Shown: positions 17,833 to 26,760 of the stretch, one piece after another
How positions within the stretch are numbered: position 1 is the stretch's first letter
How the letters are laid out: the number at the start of each line of letters is the position of its first letter
Assembly (NCBI GenBank): GCA_902500775.1
Contig: CABVRZ010000018.1
Coordinates: forward strand, 1-64,000
Reading direction: 5' to 3'
Length of the DNA: 64,000 nt
Source: an uncultured Nitrospira sp.
Lineage (GTDB): Bacteria > Nitrospirota > Nitrospiria > Nitrospirales > Nitrospiraceae
Translations under genes and position numbers: made by a program
Notes under the pieces: model-generated
The model's input: the letters and a program-made list of their open reading frames with translations, nothing else
Databases searched by the model: none
What the model was told of the DNA's origin: nothing

Positions 17833-17953
17833 TGCTGAAAACCCCTTCGTTCATCCTTCGAGAGCCTCAGGACGAACGGGGCAGCCTTTGAAACTATTGA
17901 GGTTTTCCGTTCGTGCTGAGCTTGTCGATGCACATGGATTGAGTTTTTCAGCA
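17833..17953. repeat. Inverted-repeat element (REP/MITE-like)
   Basis: Perfect 9-base terminal inverted repeats TGCTGAAAA (17833-17841) and TTTTCAGCA (17945-17953) enclose a second imperfect inverted pair. The left arm is CGTTCATCCTTCGAGAGCCT and following bases to 17879; the right arm is CCGTTCGTGCTGAGCTTGTC from 17907. The inner arms match the TTCGACAAGCTCAGGACGAA-type repeat common in many bacterial genomes. Length is 121 bases with no gene. It lies in the gap 17616-17958 between the cupin and DUF4403 genes; the rest of that gap shows nothing. Confidence 0.65.
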
Positions 17954-17958
17954 CACGG

Positions 17959-18261
17959 CTAATCGTACCCATACAGCCAGTGGGTCGTGGAAGAGGACAC
18001 ATTCTTGACGGAGTGGCGAACGCCGCTGGGAATAAAGACCTCGTCGCCCGGCTCCGCAATCATCTCTTCCCCGCCGATCGTCAGCCTGAGTTTACCCGTC
18101 ATAACAGTCACCAGCTCGTTGGTCGCGTGGACGAAATCATTCCACTCTCTGCCGGGCGGATCAGTGAACACATCACAAGAGTAACCGCGTCGGTCCCAAT
18201 CTTGAGCAACCTGATCACGGTAAAGCGGTGTGGGAAATTTCTGACGGGTGAGATAGGACAT
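17959..18261 (-). CDS. Single-domain cupin protein
   Basis: 100 residues with one cupin_2 barrel. The two cupin motifs are degenerate: motif 1 around FVHATNELVTVMTGKLRLTI and motif 2 around PSGVRHSVKNVSS. His at HAT, Glu at NE and His at RHS could bind a metal. It may be a small sensor or isomerase; no substrate can be assigned. It starts 9 bases after the stop of the STAND ATPase on the same strand, so co-transcription is likely. Confidence 0.75.
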   Translation of the reverse strand: MSYLTRQKFPTPLYRDQVAQDWDRRGYSCDVFTDPPGREWNDFVHATNELVTVMTGKLRLTIGGEEMIAEPGDEVFIPSGVRHSVKNVSSSTTHWLYGYD

Positions 18262-18270
18262 GGAGCGACG

Positions 18271-20394
18271 TTACGGAGCCTCATGCATGTGCTGTTGTTT
18301 CAGTGATTGAATGGCGTCGATGATCTCTGTCTCCGCTTTGCCCATTGATTGGAGAAGGCTCATATAGTTTTCTAAGATAGTGCGTGTGGTTGGGTGCTCG
18401 CTTCCCAAACTTACAAGGGATACAGCCAGCGCCCGTTGATAGAGCGGCTCGGCCTGCGCATAGGCGCCTTGGGCGTTGTGGAGCAGCGCCAAGTTGTTGA
18501 GGCTCGTCGCTACGTCAGGATGGGTGGGGCCGAGCGCTTGTTCATTGATTGCCAGGGCCCGCTGGAAGAGCGGCTCGGCCTCGGTGTACTGGGCCTTGGC
18601 ATGGAGCAACAATCCTGCTTGATTCATCAATAGTGCCGTGGGTTCGGTGATACCCGTTTCATCGGCGTATGCTGAAACGGCTAGCACATGTGTAAGCAGC
18701 GGGCTCAGTACCGGCCAATCATCTGGGTTCGAGGGGTCCCCAGTAAAGGCGGTATTGATCCAGTGCAGTGATTCGGTAAGCATAGCGTGCTTGGATTCAT
18801 CATGCTCCTTGCGACGTGTGACCTCCTGCACCAGCCGATGTACGGTGAAGCTTGGGCGGTCGACGGCGCGGGTGATCAGTGAATAGGACTCGAGTTCCGC
18901 TAAGGCATCAAACAGATTGGCTATCGGTGTCTCGCTCTCGGGCATAGGCACGTCCAGCAGGGATTCGGGAATTGGATCTGGTGCGAGCCAGGCCAGGCAC
19001 TGGAGCAACTGCCGGGCTGATTCGGAGAGCTGATCGACGGAAGTCTGCCAGGTAATCGCGACCGACTTAGGGTACTGCATCAGGCGCGCATCGAACCAAG
19101 TAAGCACCTTGTCCCGCTGGCTCTGCCATTCGGTGAGATATCTATCAAAGTTCAGGCGCCGCTGCGCGATGTACGCCCCAGCCTGTTCCAGTGCGAGGGC
19201 AAGGCAACCGAGTTCGTTCGTCAGTCGTTGCGCGATGACGGCATCATCGGTCTGCTTACGCCGTTTCGCGTCGGTGCGGGCGAGCAGAAAATCGACGGCG
19301 GCCTCGGGAGCCAGGACATCCAGTCCCACCGGCGCGAGACTCACGCTCCAGTCGGCTAGTCTGCTAGTGAGCAGCACATGACCGCCAGTGAGTTTCGGGA
19401 GTAAAGCTTCAACTGCCGTTCCGGCAGGTTTCGAGTCGACGTTGTCGAGAATCAGCAACCAACCTGGGTGTTGTTTGAGCCAGCGCAGGACCGCCTCATA
19501 CTGCTTAGCCTCTTCCTTCTCTTGACGCTCAGGCAGATCGAGAATTCCTAACGTGCAGAGGGCTGCGAGGTTCCGCTGAAGCGCCTCGCCACTGTCAGCC
19601 ATGACGAACAGCAGGGCGCGGTAGTCCTCGGCATGTCGCCAGGCATACTCGATCGCGAGCCTTGTCTTGCCGACCCCGCCCAGGCCGTTCACCACTTGCG
19701 CTGCGACGGGTGTCTCGTTGTTGTCCGGAATTGGGCCAAGGCTGCGAACCAGTTTGTCGAGCGTCGCTTCACGACCCTTGAAGAGTTCGCCGAGACTCAA
19801 AAAGGGAAGGTTGGCTGGTCTAGTCAGCGGTCCGGCTGACTCGATAATCTCCTGCAGCTTTGAGCGTAGGACATCAACAGCTAGACGGTCAGGACTGGCG
19901 AAACGGATGCCGGGATAGCGTTCCACTTCGGCAAGTCGCTGCAGATGAGTCTGCTGGGCGTCACGCTGTTCCGGAATCAATGCAACGCGCTTGTCGCGTG
20001 GTGCGCCTTCTTCCGGTACGGCAATGACCAATGGTTTGCCATGGTACAAGGCGAGCCATGCCTCCCACTGTGTGTAGGACAATGTCGGTGCGCCAGGTTT
20101 GAGAAAGGGAGCCAGCGGCGGCAGTTTCTCTCCCAGGTTGGGATAGCGTTGCCGGATCATTGCCAGTGACGGCTCTTGCGTGAGCGCGCCGGTCATGTCG
20201 CCCACGAGATGGATGACTGCGTCGCACTGCCGGATGTAGTCGTCCAGCATGTCGAGCGTTTCGGTGCCAGTGACGATGAAGTCCTCTTGCACCGCTACTG
20301 ACACATTCGGGCGCGTGAGGTCATGGCGCAGCGCATCGCGGTAGCTGCGGAATTCGGCACTGACGGTGGAGAGAAAGATCTGTACACGCGCCAC
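18271..20394 (-). CDS. DUF4062 - NB-ARC - TPR STAND ATPase
   Basis: 707 residues. N-terminal DUF4062 (about 1-180), opening ARVQIFLSTVSAEFRSYRDA. Then an NB-ARC-type ATPase with Walker A GLGGVGKT (237-244), Walker B LLILDNVD (313-320) and an LLTSR sensor (341-345), a winged-helix stretch (to about 540), and two to three TPRs at about 595-680 with ALGPTHPDVATSLNNLALL. STAND proteins of this build sense a ligand through the repeats and switch on the N-terminal effector by nucleotide exchange. Several relatives act in phage defence, but none is proven for this one. A cupin gene follows. Confidence 0.85.
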   Translation of the reverse strand: MARVQIFLSTVSAEFRSYRDALRHDLTRPNVSVAVQEDFIVTGTETLDMLDDYIRQCDAVIHLVGDMTGALTQEPSLAMIRQRYPNLGEKLPPLAPFLKPGAPTLSYTQWEAWLALYHGKPLVIAVPEEGAPRDKRVALIPEQRDAQQTHLQRLAEVERYPGIRFASPDRLAVDVLRSKLQEIIESAGPLTRPANLPFLSLGELFKGREATLDKLVRSLGPIPDNNETPVAAQVVNGLGGVGKTRLAIEYAWRHAEDYRALLFVMADSGEALQRNLAALCTLGILDLPERQEKEEAKQYEAVLRWLKQHPGWLLILDNVDSKPAGTAVEALLPKLTGGHVLLTSRLADWSVSLAPVGLDVLAPEAAVDFLLARTDAKRRKQTDDAVIAQRLTNELGCLALALEQAGAYIAQRRLNFDRYLTEWQSQRDKVLTWFDARLMQYPKSVAITWQTSVDQLSESARQLLQCLAWLAPDPIPESLLDVPMPESETPIANLFDALAELESYSLITRAVDRPSFTVHRLVQEVTRRKEHDESKHAMLTESLHWINTAFTGDPSNPDDWPVLSPLLTHVLAVSAYADETGITEPTALLMNQAGLLLHAKAQYTEAEPLFQRALAINEQALGPTHPDVATSLNNLALLHNAQGAYAQAEPLYQRALAVSLVSLGSEHPTTRTILENYMSLLQSMGKAETEIIDAIQSLKQQHMHEAP

Positions 20395-20830
20395 GGTTGG
20401 AGACCTCGAAACGAGAGGAGCGATTACTTAGTACGCCCAGTTGCGCACTATCGGTGAACGAGGGGGTTCTGTCAACTGGGGGGACGAGTGGAGCAAATGT
20501 ATCCGAGGCCGTTGCCAAACTGATTCACTTTGTCTGTGACCACGGGGCTCATCTCTCCCCCTACTCGTATCGAAACTGATACGGTGGTTGTATCCATCAG
20601 ATCCACTTACCCTGATCCTCGTGCCTTGGGTGAGGGTGGGAGATATTCTCCTGATCCTCGTTGTTAGTGTTTTTCCTATACTTAAGATCGGTCAGCCAGA
20701 GCAATAGGGAGGGCACCGGTGCTGGCACGCTAGTTGCTGTATGGCAAGAAGTAACAATCAGACGATCGGTGGCGCCACTGATTGGAGAGATATTCAACCA
20801 TTTACGCTTCTACGAAGGAAAGGAAGGGAC
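20395..20830. other. Intergenic region, no clear gene
   Basis: 436 bases between the divergent STAND gene and a small membrane-protein gene. Only short unsupported frames are seen. The STAND promoter must lie at the left end. No RNA fold or repeat stands out. Confidence 0.4.
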
Positions 20831-20989
20831 ATGATGTTTGGAGATATTGCGATGTTGACCATCTGGGTTTCAATGAACGCGGCGATTATGATGTTAGTCG
20901 TGTTCATGTACCACATTGGGAGAGTGAATTATGATGGAAATCACCAAGAGGGCATGGTCCACAAGAAGCGAGCCGATGGAATGTTTTGA
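20831..20989 (+). CDS. Small single-pass membrane protein
   Basis: 52 residues from the ATG at 20831, with GGAAGG just upstream; a reading from 20741 would put this site inside the gene. One transmembrane helix (about residues 5-25, ending MLVVFMYHIGR) is followed by a hydrophilic tail with His, Lys and Asp. Its function is unknown. It stands alone: 20990-21251 shows no convincing gene. Confidence 0.45.
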   Translation: MMFGDIAMLTIWVSMNAAIMMLVVFMYHIGRVNYDGNHQEGMVHKKRADGMF

Positions 20990-21251
20990 TCGACCGGAGA
21001 TTGTGAAGAGTCGTGGTACTCTGACCCTGTTTCGCTTATATGGCACGCCGGTTGTTTCCTCATCGGCGTGCCGCAACTGCCTTCAGAAGAGACCTCTCAA
21101 TCTTCCAACCGTACTTCCACTTTCAGGTCATGTCCTCGAGAGTATTAGCACCTCTCTCAAAAACGATTTGCGAGAAGGTAGGAGGTATTGTGGCTGACGA
21201 GTAGAATTTCCCCCGACGAACCATGACTACTAGGGACAGGAATCAGAACGG

Positions 21252-22190
21252 TCAGTGATGGTGCGCGAAGGTGTGAGTTTCGTGGTGGTGTTCGGTCAGT
21301 TTCCGGAGGTCGCAGTGGATGTCGTCGGGATCGCAGCATTCGGTTTCCAATTGAATAGTCATATGTTTGATGCCGAATTCCGTCGTGATGCGGTGTTGAA
21401 TCAGCTGCAGTAACTCCGGTGGGGTGTGAGGCTGTTCGATCATGACGTGGCTGGTGAGCATGACCAGCCGAGGTTCGACCGCCCAAATGTGCAGGTCATG
21501 CACATTCTTCACGCCAGGGATCGCCTCAATGGTGGCACCCACGCGGGACGCACTGATGCCTGGCGGTGTCGATTCCAGCAACACGTCCATCGATTCCTTA
21601 AAAATCGGCCAGGCTCCTCGGGTGATCGCACCGACGACCAGCAAGCTTATGAGCGGATCGAAAACGGTCCACCCAGTGAGGAGAATCGCTCCACCGCTGA
21701 TAATCACACCGAGCGAGACCCACGCGTCTCCGAGCATGTGCCAGAACGCACTGCGAATGTTCAGGTCATCTTTTGCACCATGTCGGAGTAAAAGAGCGAT
21801 GGCGAGATTGGCGACGAAACTGACCGCGGCAATCGCCATGACCCAGCCGCCGTCGACGGGAACCGGTTCCAGGAGTCGCTTGAGGCCGACGAGCGCAATC
21901 CCGAGGCCGGTCAACAAGAGAATGAAGCTGTTCAGAAAGGCGGCAATGATGCCGGCTCGGTGGTAGCCGAATGTTCGATTCTCCGATGCGGGTCGTGCCG
22001 TGAGAAGATGTGCATAGAGGGCGAGAAAGAGCGACCCCTGGTCGACGAGGTTATGGCCGGCATCCCCCATGAGGCCGATGCTATTCAGGAGCCAGCCACC
22101 AACGAACTCCGCCGCGATGATCACGGCATTGATGGCCAAGGCTAGTTGCAGCCGTGATCGGAGATGTGCGTATGACGCGAGCGCTGTCAT
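21252..22190 (-). CDS. Cation diffusion facilitator (CzcD/ZitB-like) metal exporter
   Basis: 312 residues from the ATG at 22190; a TTG at 22226 in frame has no ribosome site. It has six membrane helices with the transport-site motifs GDAGHNLVD in helix 2 and HMLGDAWVS in helix 5, then a cytoplasmic ferredoxin-like domain. The C-terminus ends in an Asp/Cys/His-rich tail (CCDPDDIHCD and HHHETHTFAHHH). This is a zinc-type proton antiporter; zinc, cobalt or cadmium are all possible. No regulator is adjacent. Confidence 0.92.
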   Translation of the reverse strand: MTALASYAHLRSRLQLALAINAVIIAAEFVGGWLLNSIGLMGDAGHNLVDQGSLFLALYAHLLTARPASENRTFGYHRAGIIAAFLNSFILLLTGLGIALVGLKRLLEPVPVDGGWVMAIAAVSFVANLAIALLLRHGAKDDLNIRSAFWHMLGDAWVSLGVIISGGAILLTGWTVFDPLISLLVVGAITRGAWPIFKESMDVLLESTPPGISASRVGATIEAIPGVKNVHDLHIWAVEPRLVMLTSHVMIEQPHTPPELLQLIQHRITTEFGIKHMTIQLETECCDPDDIHCDLRKLTEHHHETHTFAHHH

Positions 22191-22390
22191 ACGAGACAGT
22201 GTCGCATGAGCAACGCAACGCGGCAAGTCTTGCCAGATGTTTCTCTTCTTACTGTGGGATCAAGCTTCTCGTCTTGCGGGGATTTCGGAGCACCGCCGCA
22301 GGGGCTGTGAATTGTTCGCGAAGGAGTGCTCCTCTGTAGAACACGAACAGGTGGCTGTCAACGAATCGAGAGTTGGAGAATAATTGAGTA

Positions 22391-24358
22391 CTACGGCAAT
22401 GCCGGAACTTCAAGCACGTATACACTATTTTGAGAAAATAAGGTGAGCATGGTTTTCGGGAGTTGCCTGAGGCGTTGGTTTTGAAGGGACCCCTCGGGTC
22501 CGCTGAGGGGCAGGATCCTATACTGGTCTTGGAGTCGTTTGAACTCACGGGTGTTCAAAATAACATGGGTAAAACCTTCACGACGAATTCTGTCGCGCAA
22601 CTGCTCAGGAGTGTCGGCTTCCTGGAGCCAGCCGGCCAACGGGTGCTGATGAAACGGATCGGGTGCAAGGGCTTGGCGTTCGAAATAAAAGGGGCGTGAT
22701 TCACCGATGAAGAGAAGGTTGGCATCGGGTGGCAGGTGTTCTTTGACATATTGGGCGGCCCCGTAGTGATCCAGCGTCCGCTCTGCGAAGGCTGATCTGC
22801 TCTCTTGCCCAACGGCAACCTTTCCTGATGCGAACACCTGCGTGTGGGTCGAGAGAAAGCGGGTGGTTCCTTCGGCGTCTAGTGCCAGGAGGGCGACAAG
22901 GCTGAGGGCAAGGCCTGTTTGGGGAAGTCTGAGCAGCAAAGCTACCAAAACACATAAGCCGGTCATCAGTGCAGGTGCAAAAAATCTTGTCGTTGTCGAT
23001 GTCAGGAGCCAACTCATTCCAGCGACAAACACAAAGACCCCTGCGGCATCACATCGTCGGCGCGTCTGTGGGGTTCCATGTACGACGAGCCCCAATAGGG
23101 GAAGGATCAGCATGAGACAAACCGCGATGACAGCAAGCCCACCGCATTCCGACGCCGAGCCAAAGCGTTCCGGAGCCATTATCATATCCAGGGGGAGGCG
23201 AAGCAGGGCCAGTACGTCGAGTGGGTTCGTGAAGGAGGGCAGGTCTCCTTGCAGTCGTGCCTGACTTGTATCATCCCAATACTGACTGGGTATCCAATGA
23301 TAGCCCAAAGGATAGACAGGGTTACCGGTCAACCACCAAGCTCGTCCCCACCAAGGCGATGCGGTTATGAACGCAACCAGCCCAGCTCGTACGAGTGACG
23401 ATGCCGGCCAGCCGATAACTATGGCCGTAAGGGCTGTTGTCAGTACCCACGATGTTCCGGAGAGTTTCACGGAAAGGGTCAATCCCCAAAGTAGACCAAC
23501 AGAAAGCCATGACGACTGAGCGGTGGATCCCAATAACAAGGCGACGGATACGAGAACAGCGAACGTCAGTAACGTTTCTGCAAACGGAAGTGTGCCAAGA
23601 AACAGAAACATGGCTGAAGAGGCAAAGGCACCAGGAAGTGCACAGCCGATCCATGGCGAGATCATCGGGTCGCTCAATGTCTCGATCACTGCCCAGGCTG
23701 CAATCCAGATGGCTATCCAGAACGTGACGTGCATCGCGCGGGCACCGATGTCCCCGGCCAACGCCAAGCCCCAACCAAGGAGAAGATCAGAAAGGTGGGG
23801 CATAAACGTGAAAAAGAGCCAGGGTGTGGCGGGAATGGTGCCGGTCCGAAGTGCCTGTTGTGCAATCGGTAGGTGATACGCGAGTTCATCATAGAATGTC
23901 GGAGGGATCGTCGCCCAAAGCCAAACGATGGTCCACACAACCCCGATGCACGTTCCTCCCATGATCGAAAGGACTGAGGGACGAAAGGTTTGGAAAGATG
24001 GTGGATTGGTCGCGATGCAGAAGAGGCTCCCTCCGAGCGCTAGAAGGAGGAGAACTCCGGAAACTCGGTACAAGCCGAGTTGGCCGAGCACGGTTGTCGT
24101 CCATCCAACGAGGGCGATTCCTGTGCCGAGCCGTGTGGCCAGCACCAACATGGGAAGATCTGTGGGAAGAGGGCTAGCACGCCCTTGCAGCGCACGTTCC
24201 CAGAGGAGTCCCATGCCGTAGGAGGCAAAGAGAAAGGAGAGTGGGATGAAAAGGAGGGGCAGTCGGCTTGGATCGACGAAGGCAGTCACGATGACAACGA
24301 TAAGGAGTGCGATGGAAAAGGTGGAGGGCGCCGAAGGCGTTGAAAGGGGCTTATGCAT
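22391..24358 (-). CDS. GT-C-like multi-spanning glycosyltransferase
   Basis: 655 residues with about 12 membrane helices and an external C-terminal domain (about 530-655). The first large loop has YDELAYHLP (about 155-163), where GT-C enzymes (GT39/ArnT-like) carry acidic catalytic residues. Such enzymes move a sugar from a polyprenyl-phosphate carrier to an acceptor outside the membrane. It is the last gene of a cassette with a GT2, a methyltransferase and a radical SAM protein. The acceptor is unknown. Confidence 0.7.
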   Translation of the reverse strand: MHKPLSTPSAPSTFSIALLIVVIVTAFVDPSRLPLLFIPLSFLFASYGMGLLWERALQGRASPLPTDLPMLVLATRLGTGIALVGWTTTVLGQLGLYRVSGVLLLLALGGSLFCIATNPPSFQTFRPSVLSIMGGTCIGVVWTIVWLWATIPPTFYDELAYHLPIAQQALRTGTIPATPWLFFTFMPHLSDLLLGWGLALAGDIGARAMHVTFWIAIWIAAWAVIETLSDPMISPWIGCALPGAFASSAMFLFLGTLPFAETLLTFAVLVSVALLLGSTAQSSWLSVGLLWGLTLSVKLSGTSWVLTTALTAIVIGWPASSLVRAGLVAFITASPWWGRAWWLTGNPVYPLGYHWIPSQYWDDTSQARLQGDLPSFTNPLDVLALLRLPLDMIMAPERFGSASECGGLAVIAVCLMLILPLLGLVVHGTPQTRRRCDAAGVFVFVAGMSWLLTSTTTRFFAPALMTGLCVLVALLLRLPQTGLALSLVALLALDAEGTTRFLSTHTQVFASGKVAVGQESRSAFAERTLDHYGAAQYVKEHLPPDANLLFIGESRPFYFERQALAPDPFHQHPLAGWLQEADTPEQLRDRIRREGFTHVILNTREFKRLQDQYRILPLSGPEGSLQNQRLRQLPKTMLTLFSQNSVYVLEVPALP

Positions 24359-24418
24359 GGGGTCGGTCGCAGTGGCTTGAGAGAATCGAATATGTGAGTG
24401 TGGCTCTCATGCGAATGC

Positions 24419-25954
24419 TTATCCCGATGAAAGGAGCCGAATCTTCTTACGTGTTGTGCTGGCAATCACATCATCCGACGTCCTAAGGATAAAAGGAGGG
24501 AGTCCACTCTGTCCCATCGAATGCTCGTACCGAATCCCCGGTGTGGCGCTGTTAAATGGGATGGAGAGTTTCTCTCGAACATCGGTCTCTAACCAATCAC
24601 GAAGACTCACGAGTTGTTCGCTAGATAGGTCATCCGTATAGACGAAGGCGGTGTAATTCCCCGGGACTCCTTTGTAGTATTCAGCGACATGATGGTAATC
24701 CACCTCCATCCCGTGCAATCGATCGTTTGATTTGTGACAGGTATAGGTCCAAATCCCTGGTGATGTTTCCACTGCCTCGTCAAAGTACGGCGTGCCGGGG
24801 TATGGGGTGATCACCGTCGCGTCAAAATCGTCCGGCCGAATGTCGAGAAGCCAATCTCGTGTGGTGTGAATAGTTTCTTCTGATTCACCTGGATGGCCTA
24901 AGGACATCAGGGCTTTAACTTTGAGGCCATGTCTTCGGGCGATCTCTACGCAGTGAGTGTTATGGTCTCGGGAGGCTTTCTTCTGAATATTCTCGAGTAT
25001 CCGCGGATGGCCGGATTCGAACCCGACGAGGATCCACCGAAATCCAGCCGCATACATGGCCGCTGCTTGCTCGTCTGTGAACAATTCGGCCTTAATAAAC
25101 CCGCGAAGACGGAACTCGACACCGAGCCGAACCTGTGCATCGGTAATCAGCCTCATCAGCGGCACCATCTTGGGGTTGACGTTGAGTTCATCGTCATACA
25201 GCATGAAACCGGTGACCCCGTAGCTGTGGTGGAGATCGAGCATCTCCTGGACGATATTGTGTGCTGATCGTGTACGGACTCTCCGAAGAAACGGACTCAT
25301 TCTGCCCCCGCAAAATCCGCAGCCGAACGGACACCCGAGTTGCGCGATCATCGAGAGTGCACGAGTTCCGTCGATACTGTAACGGTATGTCGAGACGTCG
25401 AGTAGATGGCGTGCCGGAAAGGGCAGGTCCTCGATCGCCGATGCGTTGAGGAATAGAGAAGACTTGGGATTGTCTCCATCCACAAGCGCTGGGGGGGAAT
25501 CCTTTAATGCTTCAAAGACGGCCAGTTCTCCATCACCGGCTACGAGGACGTCGAACATTCCGGCCAATTGTTTGAACGATCTGGTGGCGCGGCCGATGAT
25601 GCTTTGTTTTCGTTCGTGCTTGACCGCCGCGTAGACCAGTGTCACGTGCGGTCCCCCCAAGATGACTCTGGCTGATGGGCGAGCCAGGCGAATCGCGTGC
25701 TGAATCTTTGTCGCAGCCGGTATTTGTGGAGTGGTCGCCGTCAGTCCAAAACATTGTGCGGTACTTGACTGGAGGTGAACCGATAATACCTCCTCGTAAT
25801 TCGTTACACCGGAAAGGTCCAGTAGTTCCACCGTGATCTCGTTTTGCTCGAGGACCGCTGCTACTTTTAAGATGCCGAGAGACATGAACACTCGCTCATC
25901 GAGGAGAAATACTGAGGGAGGGATAATAAGGCAGATGTGGTTGATCATGGTCAT
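24419..25954 (-). CDS. B12-binding-type radical SAM protein
   Basis: 511 residues. The N-terminal Rossmann-like half (about 1-170) resembles a cobalamin-binding domain, with VILGGPHVTLV at 97-107; the DxHxxG signature is not seen. The 4Fe-4S site is CxxxCxxC: Cys208, Cys212, Cys215 in GCPFGCGFC. The radical SAM barrel follows, then an extra C-terminal region of about 120 residues. Enzymes of this class methylate or rearrange lipids and other molecules. The neighbours suggest modification of a lipid or glycan. Confidence 0.82.
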   Translation of the reverse strand: MTMINHICLIIPPSVFLLDERVFMSLGILKVAAVLEQNEITVELLDLSGVTNYEEVLSVHLQSSTAQCFGLTATTPQIPAATKIQHAIRLARPSARVILGGPHVTLVYAAVKHERKQSIIGRATRSFKQLAGMFDVLVAGDGELAVFEALKDSPPALVDGDNPKSSLFLNASAIEDLPFPARHLLDVSTYRYSIDGTRALSMIAQLGCPFGCGFCGGRMSPFLRRVRTRSAHNIVQEMLDLHHSYGVTGFMLYDDELNVNPKMVPLMRLITDAQVRLGVEFRLRGFIKAELFTDEQAAAMYAAGFRWILVGFESGHPRILENIQKKASRDHNTHCVEIARRHGLKVKALMSLGHPGESEETIHTTRDWLLDIRPDDFDATVITPYPGTPYFDEAVETSPGIWTYTCHKSNDRLHGMEVDYHHVAEYYKGVPGNYTAFVYTDDLSSEQLVSLRDWLETDVREKLSIPFNSATPGIRYEHSMGQSGLPPFILRTSDDVIASTTRKKIRLLSSG

Positions 25955-25996
25955 TTCCAGTGGAGCACGATTAAGTTCGAGGGTCCGGTTTCAGTG

Positions 25997-26758
25997 TTAC
26001 GCCTTTCGGCCCACAATCAAAATGTTTTTCCCGATAGGGGTTCCACAATACTTTTCCACGCGTCTCATTACAGGCACTATGAGGCGATCGTATGCTTTCA
26101 CCAGTGAGGGGTTAAACGAGCATGAACCGCCAAGCACGTTGATGAAATACCAAGGCACAATTCCTGCGATGTCCATATAGTGAAGTTTGGCGATTGTGAA
26201 GCCAGCGTTGGTAAATAGACTGGCCAGAAGATCTTTCTTATACCGCCTAAAATGTCCGACCTGCTTATCGAGAGCACTATAGAGAAACGGGAGCGCCGGG
26301 GAGAACACAATCAGCGTTCCTTTCCGGCGAAGCGATGCGTGGATTTCATGGACAAGGTTACGATCGTATTCCACGTGTTCTAGGACGTTAATCAGTATGA
26401 CCGAGTCGTATGTGCTGGATGGAGAAGCAAACTGTGCATTCGTCAAGCGAATGCGACCTGTTCGGAGCAAGTCCCCGCACCGAGCTTGGTACTGCTGGCG
26501 GAGTTGGGAAAAAAGTTGGCTGGCTGGTTCAAAGATTTCAATGGTCGCATCTGTTCTCATGCCAAGATGATTACGAATGAGGAGGTCTGAAAAAGTTCCG
26601 AGTCCCCCGCCGATTTCTGTTATGTCGTTCCCTAAAAAAGGCTGGATTTCTTGAAAAATCCACTCGTGATAATTTGTCAACAGCCGAGTGGTCGATAATT
26701 CATGGGAAAGGATTTCTTCGGTAGAACTACCACAGGATTGTTCGGCCGGATGGCTCAT
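25997..26758 (-). CDS. Class I SAM-dependent methyltransferase
   Basis: 253 residues. The SAM-binding motif I is ITEIGGGLGTFSD (about 44-56), an acidic end of strand 2 is at IEIFEP, and motif IV is around VILINVLEHVEYD, where UbiE/UbiG-like enzymes have NVLEH. The C-terminal part is hydrophobic with LLASLFTNAGF, so it may act on a membrane or lipid-linked substrate. It lies 2 bases after the GT2 stop and 42 bases before the radical SAM gene, fitting one operon. Confidence 0.82.
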   Translation of the reverse strand: MSHPAEQSCGSSTEEILSHELSTTRLLTNYHEWIFQEIQPFLGNDITEIGGGLGTFSDLLIRNHLGMRTDATIEIFEPASQLFSQLRQQYQARCGDLLRTGRIRLTNAQFASPSSTYDSVILINVLEHVEYDRNLVHEIHASLRRKGTLIVFSPALPFLYSALDKQVGHFRRYKKDLLASLFTNAGFTIAKLHYMDIAGIVPWYFINVLGGSCSFNPSLVKAYDRLIVPVMRRVEKYCGTPIGKNILIVGRKA

Positions 26759-26760
26759 GA

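Noticed and set aside
17772-18059. 95-residue minus-strand frame containing PFVLRLSKDE
   Set aside because: That string is the known translation of the REP-type repeat and is not a gene.
20931-21197. 88-residue plus-strand frame with a few protein-like segments
   Set aside because: It overlaps the better supported 52-residue membrane protein, has no family features and its codon pattern is not convincing.
25012-25030. GGATTCGAAC-like sequence as a tRNA T-arm
   Set aside because: It lies within the coding sequence of the radical SAM protein and no acceptor stem or anticodon arm surrounds it.
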